DNA of 64,000 nucleotides from Arthrobacter psychrochitiniphilus. Lineage in GTDB: Bacteria > Actinomycetota > Actinomycetes > Actinomycetales > Micrococcaceae. Positions 44,744-53,299 of this stretch are shown here, piece by piece. The DNA is taken from positions 682,001 to 746,000 of the forward strand of contig NZ_QHLZ01000001.1 in NCBI RefSeq assembly GCF_003185915.1, written 5' to 3'. Position numbers and translations under genes: made by a program. Each line of letters begins with the position of its first letter. Position 1 is the first letter of the stretch. Below the pieces are notes generated by a model, which was not told the DNA's origin, did no database searches, and worked only from the letters and a program-made list of their open reading frames with translations.

Positions 44744-45527
44744 TTTTGCCCTTCAGGTCCGCGGCGTGACCAAGTCCTTCGGCGCCAATACAGTGCTGCG
44801 TGGCATCGATCTGGATGTGCCTCGGGGCAAGGTGGTGGCGCTGATTGGGCCTTCGGGGTCCGGCAAGACCACCATGCTGCGTTCCCTCAACGGCCTTGAA
44901 ATTCCCGACGCCGGATCCGTCACCGTGGGTGCTGGGGCCACTTCGGGGCTTCCTGCACTGAGTGTTGATTTCAGTACCCCCGTGTCTAAGAAGGCTCGAG
45001 CCGAGCAGATTTCACTGTTGCGTGACCGAAGTGCAATGGTCTTCCAGCAATACAATCTGTTTCCGCATATGACTGTCCTGCAAAATGTCATTGAGGGCCC
45101 CGTTCAGGTGCAGAAACGTCCCCGGGAGGAGGTCATTGCGGAAGCGGAGGCGCTGTTGGCCCGTGTGGGGCTTGCCGATAAACGTGACTCCTACCCTTTT
45201 GAGCTCTCCGGCGGACAGCAGCAACGGGTGGGGATTGTTCGTGCCCTTGCTTTGAAACCGCAGCTGCTGCTCTTCGACGAGCCCACCTCCTCTCTGGACC
45301 CCGAGCTGGTGGATGACGTCTTGGCCGTAATCAAGGAATTGGCAGAGGAAGGCTGGACCATGGTCATCGTCACCCATGAGCTGGCTTTTGCCCGGCAGAT
45401 GGCCGACGAGGTGGTTTTCATGGACGGTGGTGTGGTGGTGGAACGCGGGCCCGCCAGCCAAGTGCTGCGCAAGCCGCAGGAGGAACGCACCCAGGCGTTT
45501 GTCCGCCGGCTGTTGCACGAGCTCTAA
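44730..45527 (+). CDS. Polar amino-acid ABC transporter ATP-binding protein
   Basis: A 265-residue ATPase. 'GPSGSGKTT' (Walker A, near 41), 'LSGGQQQR' (signature, near 156) and '[13 protein letters not shown]' (Walker B, near 175) are intact. Between Walker A and the Q-loop there is an unusually long segment ('[20 protein letters not shown]') compared with typical GlnQ proteins, also seen in some cystine transporter ATPases. Last core gene of the importer operon; a small lipoprotein gene follows after 133 bases. Confidence 0.92.
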   Translation: MLPTDFALQVRGVTKSFGANTVLRGIDLDVPRGKVVALIGPSGSGKTTMLRSLNGLEIPDAGSVTVGAGATSGLPALSVDFSTPVSKKARAEQISLLRDRSAMVFQQYNLFPHMTVLQNVIEGPVQVQKRPREEVIAEAEALLARVGLADKRDSYPFELSGGQQQRVGIVRALALKPQLLLFDEPTSSLDPELVDDVLAVIKELAEEGWTMVIVTHELAFARQMADEVVFMDGGVVVERGPASQVLRKPQEERTQAFVRRLLHEL

Positions 45528-45660
45528 GCCGTTGGGTCCACAGTCGGACCCGTCGTTTTGTGCCGATTGCAGAGGCATCCGCTACCAAGAAATCCATCAC
45601 GGACGAGCCGCCTAAGGTCTCGTCCAGAGACGCCAATTTCAGCCACTAACTGTAAGGGTG

Positions 45661-46080
45661 ATGAATAGTATGTTGCGCAAGTTTGTCAGTCTCGTGCTTG
45701 TGGGACTTCTAACGTGGACCTTGGGCTCATGCGGTGCTGGCAACCCCCAGAAAGCCGGGGAATCCTTTGGCGTTGCGGCCACTGCTGCTCTCGACGCTGT
45801 TTCAGGTGTTGAGAAAAACAGCATCAGGTACACAGAGCCCGGCGGCTTGGGCGCCACCGTCACGGCCAGAGTCACTGCTTCCCCGTCTGCTGATCTGGAA
45901 ACAGTCATGGGCGATTCGCTCCGGGCATTCGCGGAATCGGCGGGTTCAATCAAACCGCTGGTCCCCGTGTATTTCTATGTTTTCCCGAAAGGCGCAGAAG
46001 AGAACGGCATCCGCCCTGATGCACTCGGTCTGGCTCAATCCCCCACCATGGATGAGATCCGCGAGTTCACGAACAGGTAG
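45661..46080 (+). CDS. Small lipoprotein of unknown function
   Basis: A 139-residue lipoprotein with a hydrophobic signal and lipobox 'TLGSC'. The mature 115 residues contain a compact domain ('PLVPVYFYVFPKGAEENG') with no known family. AAGGG lies just before the ATG at 45661; an ATG at 45670 is better spaced and may be the true start. The gene ends three bases before the convergent fdhD stop. Confidence 0.65.
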   Translation: MNSMLRKFVSLVLVGLLTWTLGSCGAGNPQKAGESFGVAATAALDAVSGVEKNSIRYTEPGGLGATVTARVTASPSADLETVMGDSLRAFAESAGSIKPLVPVYFYVFPKGAEENGIRPDALGLAQSPTMDEIREFTNR

Positions 46081-46083
46081 GGC

Positions 46084-46917
46084 TTAGCCCACGCGCCCTG
46101 GATGCGTGTAGATGTTCATGGTGGCGCCGCGGCTGAACCCCACCAAGGTCACACCACTGTTGTGGGCCAGTTCTACGGCCAAGGATGAGGGTGCACTCAC
46201 GGCAGCGAGCACCGGCACCCCCGCCATCGCGGCCTTCTGGACGAGCTCAAACGAGGCCCTTCCCGAAACCTGCAAGATGGTATTGCTCAGGGGCAGCTGC
46301 CTATCCCGGAATGCGGCACCCACTACCTTGTCCACGGCGTTGTGCCGTCCCACGTCCTCCCGGAGGGAAAGCAGTTCCCCGTCCGGGGCAAACAACCCTG
46401 CCGCATGGACACCGCCGGTCTTCTCAAAGAGCTTCTGCTCCCTGCGCAGAAGCTCTGGCAGACTGGCCAGCACCGAGGCTGAGATCAGTACCTCATCCAC
46501 GTCTGAGGTGAGCTTGAAGTGTGTTGACTTGTGCACGGCCTCAATGGAGGCTGTGCCGCAAATTCCGCAGGCACTGGAGGTGGTGATATGGCGCTGGGCC
46601 GAAGGTAGCGGCATGGCCACATCGGGGCGCAACTGGGCCTCTACAACATTGAAGGTCTGCTGCCCATTCTCATCCTCGCCAGCACAAAAACGCAAGGAAA
46701 TCAGCTGTTCCGGCTCATAAATGAGACCCTCGGAGACAAGGAATCCTGCCACGAGGTCAAAGTCGTCGCCGGGGGTTCGCATGGTGACAGAAAATGATTC
46801 GTGGCCCAGCCGAATTTCCAGAGGTTCCTCCACAGCCAGCGATTCCTCACGCACAATACGGCGATTATCGGCCACACTGACCTTGGTGGCCTTGACTCTG
46901 CGGATGAGCCGTCCCAT
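46084..46917 (-). CDS. fdhD: Formate dehydrogenase accessory sulfurtransferase
   Basis: A 277-residue protein. FdhD moves sulfur from a cysteine desulfurase to the molybdenum cofactor, which activates formate dehydrogenases. The reactive Cys loop 'SSACGICGTASIEAV' (near residue 120) carries the CxxC pair, and 'EDVGRHNAVDKVVGAA' near 190 and 'GRASFELVQKAAMAG' near 220 are family signatures. Divergent from the formate-dehydrogenase-like gene it is expected to serve, with a 66-base shared promoter region. Confidence 0.95.
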   Translation of the reverse strand: MGRLIRRVKATKVSVADNRRIVREESLAVEEPLEIRLGHESFSVTMRTPGDDFDLVAGFLVSEGLIYEPEQLISLRFCAGEDENGQQTFNVVEAQLRPDVAMPLPSAQRHITTSSACGICGTASIEAVHKSTHFKLTSDVDEVLISASVLASLPELLRREQKLFEKTGGVHAAGLFAPDGELLSLREDVGRHNAVDKVVGAAFRDRQLPLSNTILQVSGRASFELVQKAAMAGVPVLAAVSAPSSLAVELAHNSGVTLVGFSRGATMNIYTHPGRVG

Positions 46918-46983
46918 AAAAATCCTCCAAAAAAACTAAAGCGTAAGATCTACACTAGATGCTCCACGATGAAGGGATCCATC

Positions 46984-49317
46984 ATGGCTGGCAAAGCGCC
47001 CCAGGAAAACATTGACGAACAAAAGCTCTCCGTTGGCAAAGTGCAAAAGAAGGCCGTGGGCATTCCCGGCATTTTGCACTCCATGGAGGTCTCACTGAAC
47101 CAAATGGGTGCACTCCGCACGGCTCAAACCCTGTTGAAACTCAATCAGAAGGACGGCTTCGACTGTCCAGGTTGTGCTTGGCCGGATCCGGACAAGCGGC
47201 ACACGGCAGAGTTCTGCGAAAACGGTGCCAAGGCGGTAGCCGAGGAAGCCACGAAGAGGCGCGTGCCGCCGTCGTTCTTTGCAGAGCACAGTGTGAGCGA
47301 GCTGCGGGAATGGGATGACTTCCGGCTGGGCCAGCAAGGCCGACTCACTGACCCCATGTACCTGGCCGAGGGCAGCGATCACTACGTCCCCGTCACCTGG
47401 GAGAGGGCGCTGGGGATCCTTGCGGATGAACTCAAGGCGCTGGCGGACCCCAATGAGGCCATCTTTTACACCTCGGGACGCACCTCCAATGAGGCGGCGT
47501 TCCTGTACCAGCTCATGGTGCGCGGGCTGGGTACCAACAACCTGCCGGATTGCTCCAACATGTGTCACGAATCCAGCGGATCTGCCCTGACGGAGACCAT
47601 TGGCATTGGCAAGGGTTCGGTGTCACTGGAGGATATGTACAAGGCCGAGCTGATCATCATCGCTGGTCAAAACCCGGGCACAAACCACCCCCGCATGCTC
47701 TCTGCGCTGGAAAAGGCCAAGAAAAACGGGGCTGTCATTGTGGCCGTGAACCCGCTCCCCGAGGCGGGGCTCATGCGCTTTGAGAACCCGCAAACTATTC
47801 GTGGACTCGTGGGCGGCGGCACCGCCTTGGCGGACGATTTTCTGCAGATCAAGCTTGGTGGAGATCAGGCGTTGTTCCAAGGTCTGGGCAAGTTTCTGCT
47901 CGAGGAACAGCGCCGTCCGGGCTCACCCAATACCGGCCGCGTCTTTGACACCGCGTTCATCGAGAGCCACACCACAGGCCTGGAAGACTATATAGCACAG
48001 CTGGATAAAGTGAGCTGGGAGGAGATCGTCACAGCAACAGGCCTCACCGAAGCGCAGATCCGCACCACCGGCGAACGTCTCATTGCGTCCAAGGCAACCG
48101 TGGTCTGCTGGGCCATGGGGCTGACCCAACACAAGCACTCGGTGGCCATGCTCCGTGACGTTGTCAACGTGCTGCTGCTGCAGGGCAACATTGGTAAGCC
48201 CGGCGCCGGTGTCTGCCCCGTCCGCGGTCACTCCAACGTCCAGGGCGATAGGACCATGGGCATTTTTGAGCGCATGCCAGCCTCCTTCCTGGATGCGCTC
48301 GACGCAGAATTCTCCTTCGCCTCTCCGCGCCCAGACGGCTTTGATACCGTGGCCGCCATCGAGGCGATGCGTGATGGCAAGGCTGGAGTCTTCGTAGGCA
48401 TGGGTGGTAACTTTGTCCGTGCCACACCGGATTCTTCAGTCACCGAGGCCGCCCTGAACAAGCTCTCCCTGACGGCGCAAATCTCTACCAAACTCAATAA
48501 GTCCCACCTGATCACGGGCCGCTCGGCGCTTATTCTGCCCACCCTGGGCCGCACCGAGCGCGATACCCAGGCCAGTGGCGATCAGCGCGTCACAGTGGAG
48601 GACTCCATGAGCGCCGTACACGCCTCACGCGGGCGTCTCACACCGGCGTCGGGCATGCTGCTCTCCGAGGTGGCCATTGTCTGCCAGCTTGCCAAGCTGC
48701 TGTTTTCCACAGACGACGGCGGCACCCGTCCCAATGCGCCCGTGGCCGACTGGGAAGCGCTAGCAGGGAACTACAGCCTGATCCGCTCCCACATTGCTGC
48801 AGTAGTGCCCGGATTCGAGGACTTCGAGGCGAAGATCGACGTGCCCGGCGGCTTTGTGTTGCCGCACGGCCCGCGTGATTCCCGCACCTTCACCACAGAT
48901 TCCGGCCTGGCACATTTCACGGGCAATGAGATGGAGTACCCGCGGGTTCCGGAAGGGCGGCTGCTGCTGCAGACCCTGCGCTCCCACGACCAGTACAACA
49001 CCACCATTTACGGCAAGGATGACCGCTACCGCGGCATCAAGAACGGACGCCGCGTGGTGTTCGTGAACCAGAAGGATCTGGACACCTTCGGCCTTGCCGA
49101 CGGCGCCATGGTTGATCTGGTCTCCGAGTGGAAGGACGGGGTGGATCGCCGCGCCCCGGGCTTTCGTGTGGTGGCGTATTCCACGCCCGTGGGCTGCGCC
49201 GCAGCGTACTATCCCGAGACGAATGTGCTGGTTCCACTGGATTCAAAGGCCGATGTCAGCGGAACTCCCACGTCAAAGTCAGTGGTGATCCGGCTGGAGC
49301 CAGTCGCCACCGATTGA
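46984..49317 (+). CDS. FdhF/YdeP-family molybdopterin oxidoreductase
   Basis: A 777-residue protein of the YdeP branch of formate-dehydrogenase-like enzymes. The N-terminal 'DCPGCAWPDPDKRHTAEFCE' (residues 59-78) replaces the four-cysteine iron-sulfur site of typical members. 'CSNMCHESSGSALTETIGIG' near 183-202, 'GQNPGTNHPRM' and the C-terminal molybdopterin domain ('LVSEWKDG', 'AAYYPETNVLVPL') follow. E. coli YdeP is linked to acid resistance and its reaction is uncertain; formate oxidation is likely here given FdhD next door. ATG 46984 follows AAGGGA; another ATG is 15 bases upstream. MoCo genes moeA and mobA lie 1.5 kb downstream on the other strand. Confidence 0.92.
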   Translation: MAGKAPQENIDEQKLSVGKVQKKAVGIPGILHSMEVSLNQMGALRTAQTLLKLNQKDGFDCPGCAWPDPDKRHTAEFCENGAKAVAEEATKRRVPPSFFAEHSVSELREWDDFRLGQQGRLTDPMYLAEGSDHYVPVTWERALGILADELKALADPNEAIFYTSGRTSNEAAFLYQLMVRGLGTNNLPDCSNMCHESSGSALTETIGIGKGSVSLEDMYKAELIIIAGQNPGTNHPRMLSALEKAKKNGAVIVAVNPLPEAGLMRFENPQTIRGLVGGGTALADDFLQIKLGGDQALFQGLGKFLLEEQRRPGSPNTGRVFDTAFIESHTTGLEDYIAQLDKVSWEEIVTATGLTEAQIRTTGERLIASKATVVCWAMGLTQHKHSVAMLRDVVNVLLLQGNIGKPGAGVCPVRGHSNVQGDRTMGIFERMPASFLDALDAEFSFASPRPDGFDTVAAIEAMRDGKAGVFVGMGGNFVRATPDSSVTEAALNKLSLTAQISTKLNKSHLITGRSALILPTLGRTERDTQASGDQRVTVEDSMSAVHASRGRLTPASGMLLSEVAIVCQLAKLLFSTDDGGTRPNAPVADWEALAGNYSLIRSHIAAVVPGFEDFEAKIDVPGGFVLPHGPRDSRTFTTDSGLAHFTGNEMEYPRVPEGRLLLQTLRSHDQYNTTIYGKDDRYRGIKNGRRVVFVNQKDLDTFGLADGAMVDLVSEWKDGVDRRAPGFRVVAYSTPVGCAAAYYPETNVLVPLDSKADVSGTPTSKSVVIRLEPVATD

Positions 49318-49337
49318 GCCCGTCACCGCTGATTCAG

Positions 49338-49415
49338 CCCGCCGGAATCAGCGCCCAGCGCTGTTTGTTCCCGCCGGAATCAGGGCCCAGCGCTGATTGA
49401 ACCCACTGGAATCAG
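49338..49415. repeat. Imperfect direct repeats after the YdeP-type gene
   Basis: A 26-bp unit at 49338-49363 recurs at 49370-49395 with one change, and its first half again at 49402-49415; spacing is 32 bases. Each unit contains the near-palindrome AGCGCCCAGCGCTG or a one-base variant. An inverted copy of that 14-mer occurs at 50745-50760, on the other side of the next gene. The rest of 49318-49671 holds only the hairpin at 49500. Confidence 0.75.
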
Positions 49416-49499
49416 GCCAGTGGATCGTGGGCAGCACTGTCCTAGTGCTCACACTCGCCATTTCTTCCCGTTCCGCCCCACTCCGCCAGCATTCCTCCC

Positions 49500-49557
49500 T
49501 TGATCCGTGAGAAAAGGTCGCTTTCACGGGTGAGAGCGACCTTTTCTCACGGATCAA
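49500..49557. repeat. Long perfect inverted repeat, hairpin family C, left copy
   Basis: Arms 49500-49522 and 49535-49557 are 23 bp and perfectly complementary, loop of 12. The core GTGAGAAAAGG/CCTTTTCTCAC is shared with the hairpin at 50689-50740 and with a single arm at 40950-40965. It lies upstream of the Vsr/DUF559-like gene and downstream of the oxidoreductase, so it may end transcription of the latter. Confidence 0.8.
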
Positions 49558-49671
49558 TTTCGGATAACGGCGACTCGGGCTTCGGGAATCTCTCCCTTCT
49601 TTCCTCCACAGCAGCAGCGCTTTGCCAAGTGATGCACAAAAGCCACGAGCTAGCTGGGATGCGCCGCCTAA

Positions 49672-50682
49672 ATGGTCCTCAATAAGGACATGAGAAATCC
49701 ACAGCAGCTCCCCTGGAACCTAGCCGGGAAGCCATTCACACTGACTCAAGCCCGCCAAGCCGGTATAAGCCGAGGTAGAACCCGGGCCTCAGACCTGTGG
49801 ACACCATGCCGGGAAGTACGTATGCCTCAAGGCATGAACGTTAGCCTCCTTGATAGCTGCCGGGCCATCACGTCCGTGACTAACTCAAGTCTCATCAGCC
49901 ACATCACAGCAGCAAAGCTTCATCAATTCCGGCTCCCCCTCCGGTATCTCACTAATGAAGAGATCCACTTGTCCAAGAATCTTGGACAAGGCAGACCACA
50001 GCGCAGCCGAGTTCACGGTCATGAGCTGTCCCTGACCGCCCGTGATTACGCCATGGTTGAAGGTATTCCCGTCACATCCGTTCAAAGAACGCTGGTGGAC
50101 ATTGCAGCAATTCTCACGGTCAATGAACTGGTTGCTGTTGCCGACCAGATCGTTTGTGCCCATAACCTGCATTTTGGTCCCAGAAAGCTCCCGCTAGTGG
50201 AAATCAGTGAACTGAATGCGTACATTGCCCAGCACCCACACCAGCGCGGCATACGCACGCTCACGGCAGCCATGAAGCTGGTGCGGGTGGGCGCAGATTC
50301 AGCACCGGAGACCCAGCTCAGGCTGTCCATCCAACGTTCAGGGCTCCCAGAATTCATCTGTAACTTTGAAATTAGGGATAATGCCGGGAACCCTAAAATT
50401 GCTCCAGATTTGTCATGCCCTCGGTACCGTACGTGCGCAGAATATGATGGCGCACATCATCTAAGTGCCGAACAACAATCAAAGGACCATGACCGCAACT
50501 TTCTCACCAGTACGCTGGGGTGGCACCAGGCCGTGATCAACAAGAACGATATGGGAAATGGCGCCCGAGTCGCAATTATCAAAATAGCGCGGATGCTAGT
50601 TCTCGGCGGGTGGAATGATCCGGAAAATTTGGCCAAAGGCTCACTGCTTGGCCAGCTGCATGTCCGCAAGGACGTCTTCTGA
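49672..50682 (+). CDS. Hypothetical protein with AbiEi-like N-terminus and Vsr/DUF559-like C-terminus
   Basis: A 336-residue protein of a widespread actinobacterial type. The N-terminal part ('KPFTLTQARQAGISRGR') resembles the winged-helix of AbiEi-like antitoxins; 'VTSVQRTLVDIAAIL' near 125-140 is typical of the group. The C-terminal 120 residues ('AEYDGAHHLSAEQQSKDHDR', then 'LGWHQAVINKND') look like a PD-(D/E)xK/Vsr-type nuclease fold, with Glu and Asp in 'AEYDG' as possible metal ligands. Function unknown. Start codon uncertain: ATG 49672 has no ribosome-binding site and ATG 49690 has AAGGA too close. It is bracketed by two related hairpins, appears less GC-rich than its neighbours, and splits the molybdenum block, all hinting at insertion. 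Confidence 0.7.
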   Translation: MVLNKDMRNPQQLPWNLAGKPFTLTQARQAGISRGRTRASDLWTPCREVRMPQGMNVSLLDSCRAITSVTNSSLISHITAAKLHQFRLPLRYLTNEEIHLSKNLGQGRPQRSRVHGHELSLTARDYAMVEGIPVTSVQRTLVDIAAILTVNELVAVADQIVCAHNLHFGPRKLPLVEISELNAYIAQHPHQRGIRTLTAAMKLVRVGADSAPETQLRLSIQRSGLPEFICNFEIRDNAGNPKIAPDLSCPRYRTCAEYDGAHHLSAEQQSKDHDRNFLTSTLGWHQAVINKNDMGNGARVAIIKIARMLVLGGWNDPENLAKGSLLGQLHVRKDVF

Positions 50683-50688
50683 GAATTC

Positions 50689-50740
50689 ACCCGTGAGAAA
50701 AGGCTGCTCTAGCCCCACAGAGCAACCTTTTCTCACGGGT
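50689..50740. repeat. Inverted repeat, hairpin family C, right copy
   Basis: Arms 50689-50710 and 50719-50740 pair over 22 positions with one mismatch (a G-U pair on the minus strand), loop of 8. The GTGAGAAAAGG core equals that of the 49500 hairpin; the outer and inner bases differ with matching changes on both arms. It begins six bases after the stop of the nuclease-like gene and could be its terminator. Confidence 0.8.
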
Positions 50741-50799
50741 CAATGCAGCGCTGGGCGCTCATCCAGCCGGGCAAGCGAATTCGACTTCCGTGACGGTGT

Positions 50800-52086
50800 T
50801 TACTTCCACGGCAGGTGCATGGCAGGCAAACTCTCACCCATCTTGGCTCCGTGCGGCAACACCGCCATGAGGCCATCGGCCGCTGCGAGTCCGCGCATCA
50901 TGGCGGAGTCCGTATGGGCACAAGGTGAGGCCAGGCCGTACACCAGCCGGTAGGGCATGAGCCGGGTGGGCCCGTGGAATTCTTTGATGGGCGCTCCACA
51001 CCGCACCTCTGTCAACGCAGGCTTCGCCATACTACCGAGCCGCGCCAGCAGCGGCGCTCCCAAGGTCATGAGCCCCACCATGGCCGCCAACGGGTTCCCC
51101 GGCAAGCCTACAATGAAGCGCCCATCCGGCAGTTCCGCCAGCAGGGTGGGGTGTCCGGGACGCATGGCGATCTGCGGGACGTGAAAAATTCCGCCCATGG
51201 CCGTGATGGCTGCACGCAGGAAATCGGCGCTGGAATGTCCTGTTGCGCCCGTGGTAATTACGACGTCGGCCGGGTCCTCTTCGTCGTCGGCCAGCGCATC
51301 CAGCATGGAGACAAGGTTATCTGCGGCCCGTTGCAGGCCCACTACGGTACCGCCCAGTAGGCTGAGAACGGCGCCCAGCTGAGGCGAGAAGGCATCCCGT
51401 ACAAAACCAGGTTCAGGCACTCCTGCGGACACCACCTCATCTCCCGTCAGGACAATCTTGACGGCGGGCCGCCCCATCACGGGAAGTTCGTCGAGTCCGC
51501 CCAGGGCGGCCAGTGATACGTGTGCCGGGTTCAGCATGACTCCTGCCTTGATCAGCAATTCCGCTTCAGCAGCCTCCTGACCAGCAGGGCGGATGTGCTG
51601 GCCGTTTTTTGGCTCTCCCGGACGGGCACCAGCCCCACGCACCAAAATCGGCAGGCTATCCTCGTCGGTGGAGATCTCGCCCGATTCGCTGCGCAGCACA
51701 GCCTTGGCGCCGGGAGGAATCAGCCCACCGGTGACTATAGGTGCGGCCTGCCCCGGGGTGATCCGACTGCCCTTCTCGGCCAGAATCCATGGCGGACTCC
51801 CCGCAACCGCCCACCCATCCATGGCTGAGGATGCATAGTGTGGCATGGCGTGGCAGGAGACTACATCTGCCGCGAGAATTCGCCCCACAGCCAGTGCGAG
51901 TGGAACAGTGTGGGCAGCCAAAGGACGGGCCACACTCCACGCGTGATCGCGGGCTTCGATCCACGTAAGGGGCAGCGCCCGCGACTTCGCAGCCTGCGCG
52001 GCAACCCCCTCAGCGGCTGTTGCCTGGGCAACCCCCTCAGGGGCATCTCTGGCAACCTCCCCGGCTGCCATACTGGCACGATTCAT
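50800..52086 (-). CDS. moeA: Molybdopterin molybdenumtransferase MoeA
   Basis: A 428-residue enzyme that inserts molybdate into adenylylated molybdopterin. 'SSAMDGWAV' near residue 87 and 'VITTGATGHSSADFLRAA' near 275 correspond to the MoeA active-site motifs; the latter departs from the usual TTGGVSxGxxD, with Ala-Thr-Gly in place of Gly-Val-Ser. 'FIVGLPGNPLAA' near 330 is intact. Last gene of the mobA-DUF6457-moeA operon, ten bases after the small gene. The sequence variation may make it the paralogue dedicated to the neighbouring oxidoreductase. Confidence 0.9.
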   Translation of the reverse strand: MNRASMAAGEVARDAPEGVAQATAAEGVAAQAAKSRALPLTWIEARDHAWSVARPLAAHTVPLALAVGRILAADVVSCHAMPHYASSAMDGWAVAGSPPWILAEKGSRITPGQAAPIVTGGLIPPGAKAVLRSESGEISTDEDSLPILVRGAGARPGEPKNGQHIRPAGQEAAEAELLIKAGVMLNPAHVSLAALGGLDELPVMGRPAVKIVLTGDEVVSAGVPEPGFVRDAFSPQLGAVLSLLGGTVVGLQRAADNLVSMLDALADDEEDPADVVITTGATGHSSADFLRAAITAMGGIFHVPQIAMRPGHPTLLAELPDGRFIVGLPGNPLAAMVGLMTLGAPLLARLGSMAKPALTEVRCGAPIKEFHGPTRLMPYRLVYGLASPCAHTDSAMMRGLAAADGLMAVLPHGAKMGESLPAMHLPWK

Positions 52087-52096
52087 CTTGGTCGCC

Positions 52097-52435
52097 CTAT
52101 TGTCCTGCGGAGTCAGTGGAGTCAGTAGCGCCTGCGGAGTCAGTGGCGCCAGTGGCGTCTTCAGCCGCGGGCGCCTGTGCTGCCGCCAACTGCTTCGCCA
52201 TCCGAAGAGTTACCTTCATGGCTGCCTCCTCGGTGGCCTGGCCCGAACCTGCTGCCAAACCGGCAGCCAACCCGGCAATGAAGGTGGTCAGCGGTGCTGC
52301 CGGACGCACGATTGAATGCGCCGCAACCCCTGCCACGTTTAAGACAGCGTGCACGTCGACCTCAAGGTCACCAATTTCAAAGGCATCCAGCAATGTATGC
52401 GTCCACTTTTGCAATAATTCGTCGTGATCTTCCAA
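52097..52435 (-). CDS. DUF6457 family small protein
   Basis: A 112-residue protein whose first 90 residues are helical ('LLQKWTHTLLDAFEIGDLEV', 'VAHSIVRPAAPLTTFIAG') and match the DUF6457 pattern found beside molybdenum-cofactor guanylyltransferase genes in actinobacteria. The C-terminal 25 residues are low-complexity Ala/Thr/Asp/Ser. Placement three bases after mobA and ten before moeA suggests a cofactor-related role, otherwise unknown. Confidence 0.75.
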   Translation of the reverse strand: MEDHDELLQKWTHTLLDAFEIGDLEVDVHAVLNVAGVAAHSIVRPAAPLTTFIAGLAAGLAAGSGQATEEAAMKVTLRMAKQLAAAQAPAAEDATGATDSAGATDSTDSAGQ

Positions 52436-52438
52436 CGC

Positions 52439-53125
52439 TCATCCTTCCGCAGCGGGCGGCCCGGCCGCGATCCCCTGCGAACGGGCGTCCGCCCAAGTAT
52501 CAATGTCTGCCGTCAGCTGCGCTGGTACAGCAACCTCCAACATGTTCAGCCTAGCAATCAGGGAGAAAACCGAAGCATTCTCCAGTCTGTGTGATGCCCG
52601 CGCCGCATCAGCCGCCGCACGTAGTTCCGCCAGCGGGTAGATGGCCGCCAACGGCTGCTGCTTGCCCGCAGCCACAGCCATGACCCCCTCACCGGGCGAA
52701 CAATCAGCAAGTTTTGCCACCAAAAAACGTGCCACCTCGCCAGCATGGGGCATGTCGCAGGCAAGGACTAAAACATGCCCGGACTCTCCTGCCAAAGCTC
52801 CTGTACCCGCAGCAATGCCGGCCGCCGGACCGCAATAGGGCGGGTTCTCCTGCACCGCCACCGCCTGCCCGCGGTGTTTGGCAGTTGCCAGCCAGCCAGC
52901 AATCTTCTCCACTGGACCCACGACGGCGATGCCACCGTCGCCTTTTCCTGCCCCGGACGCCGTGGTCCGGTGGGCTGCGATGACGCACGCGGCAGCGTCC
53001 ACCGTGCGTGCCAGTAGCGTTTGTTCCTCGAGCATGAGCCCCGCTTTGGCCACCCCGCCCAGTCTTCGCGAGAGTCCGCCGGCCAGGATCAGGGCGTGCA
53101 AATCTCCTCCGTCAATGTCAGTCAT
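52439..53125 (-). CDS. mobA: Molybdenum cofactor guanylyltransferase-like protein
   Basis: A 228-residue nucleotidyltransferase. 'ALILAGGLSRRLGGVAKAGL' near residues 11-30 is the GTP-binding signature (LAGGxSxRxGxxK), and 'VLVLACDMPHA' near 125 holds the metal-binding Asp. MobA adds GMP to molybdopterin to form the bis-MGD cofactor used by formate dehydrogenases, consistent with the YdeP-type enzyme nearby. First gene of the operon. A related CTP:molybdopterin enzyme (MocA) would look similar, so the nucleotide is not certain. Confidence 0.85.
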   Translation of the reverse strand: MTDIDGGDLHALILAGGLSRRLGGVAKAGLMLEEQTLLARTVDAAACVIAAHRTTASGAGKGDGGIAVVGPVEKIAGWLATAKHRGQAVAVQENPPYCGPAAGIAAGTGALAGESGHVLVLACDMPHAGEVARFLVAKLADCSPGEGVMAVAAGKQQPLAAIYPLAELRAAADAARASHRLENASVFSLIARLNMLEVAVPAQLTADIDTWADARSQGIAAGPPAAEG

Positions 53126-53212
53126 GGGGCCATAGTATCGGCACTGAGCAGCTGAGAATTCTCCACACCCTCAAGAGCTCAGCGAAAAATGAAAAAGTAT
53201 TTGTGCACTCAT

Positions 53213-53224
53213 TGCAAATTTGCA
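53213..53224. promoter_or_regulatory. Perfect 12-bp palindrome upstream of the TetR gene
   Basis: TGCAAATTTGCA lies 75 bases upstream of the TetR start, in an AT-rich stretch, with a further half-like CTGCAAT a few bases on. Position and symmetry suit an autoregulatory operator. Confidence 0.4.
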
Positions 53225-53299
53225 GGAACTGCAATTATTCTGACTTTGTGCCCAACGGAACAGCGTGGCACAGACTGCGCACCTTATTTTGGAGCCGTC

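Noticed and set aside
49500..50740. The two hairpins considered as terminal inverted repeats of a classic insertion sequence
   Set aside because: Each hairpin is an internal palindrome rather than one half of a pair, no transposase is present, and no target-site duplication was found; only a cassette of another kind remains possible.
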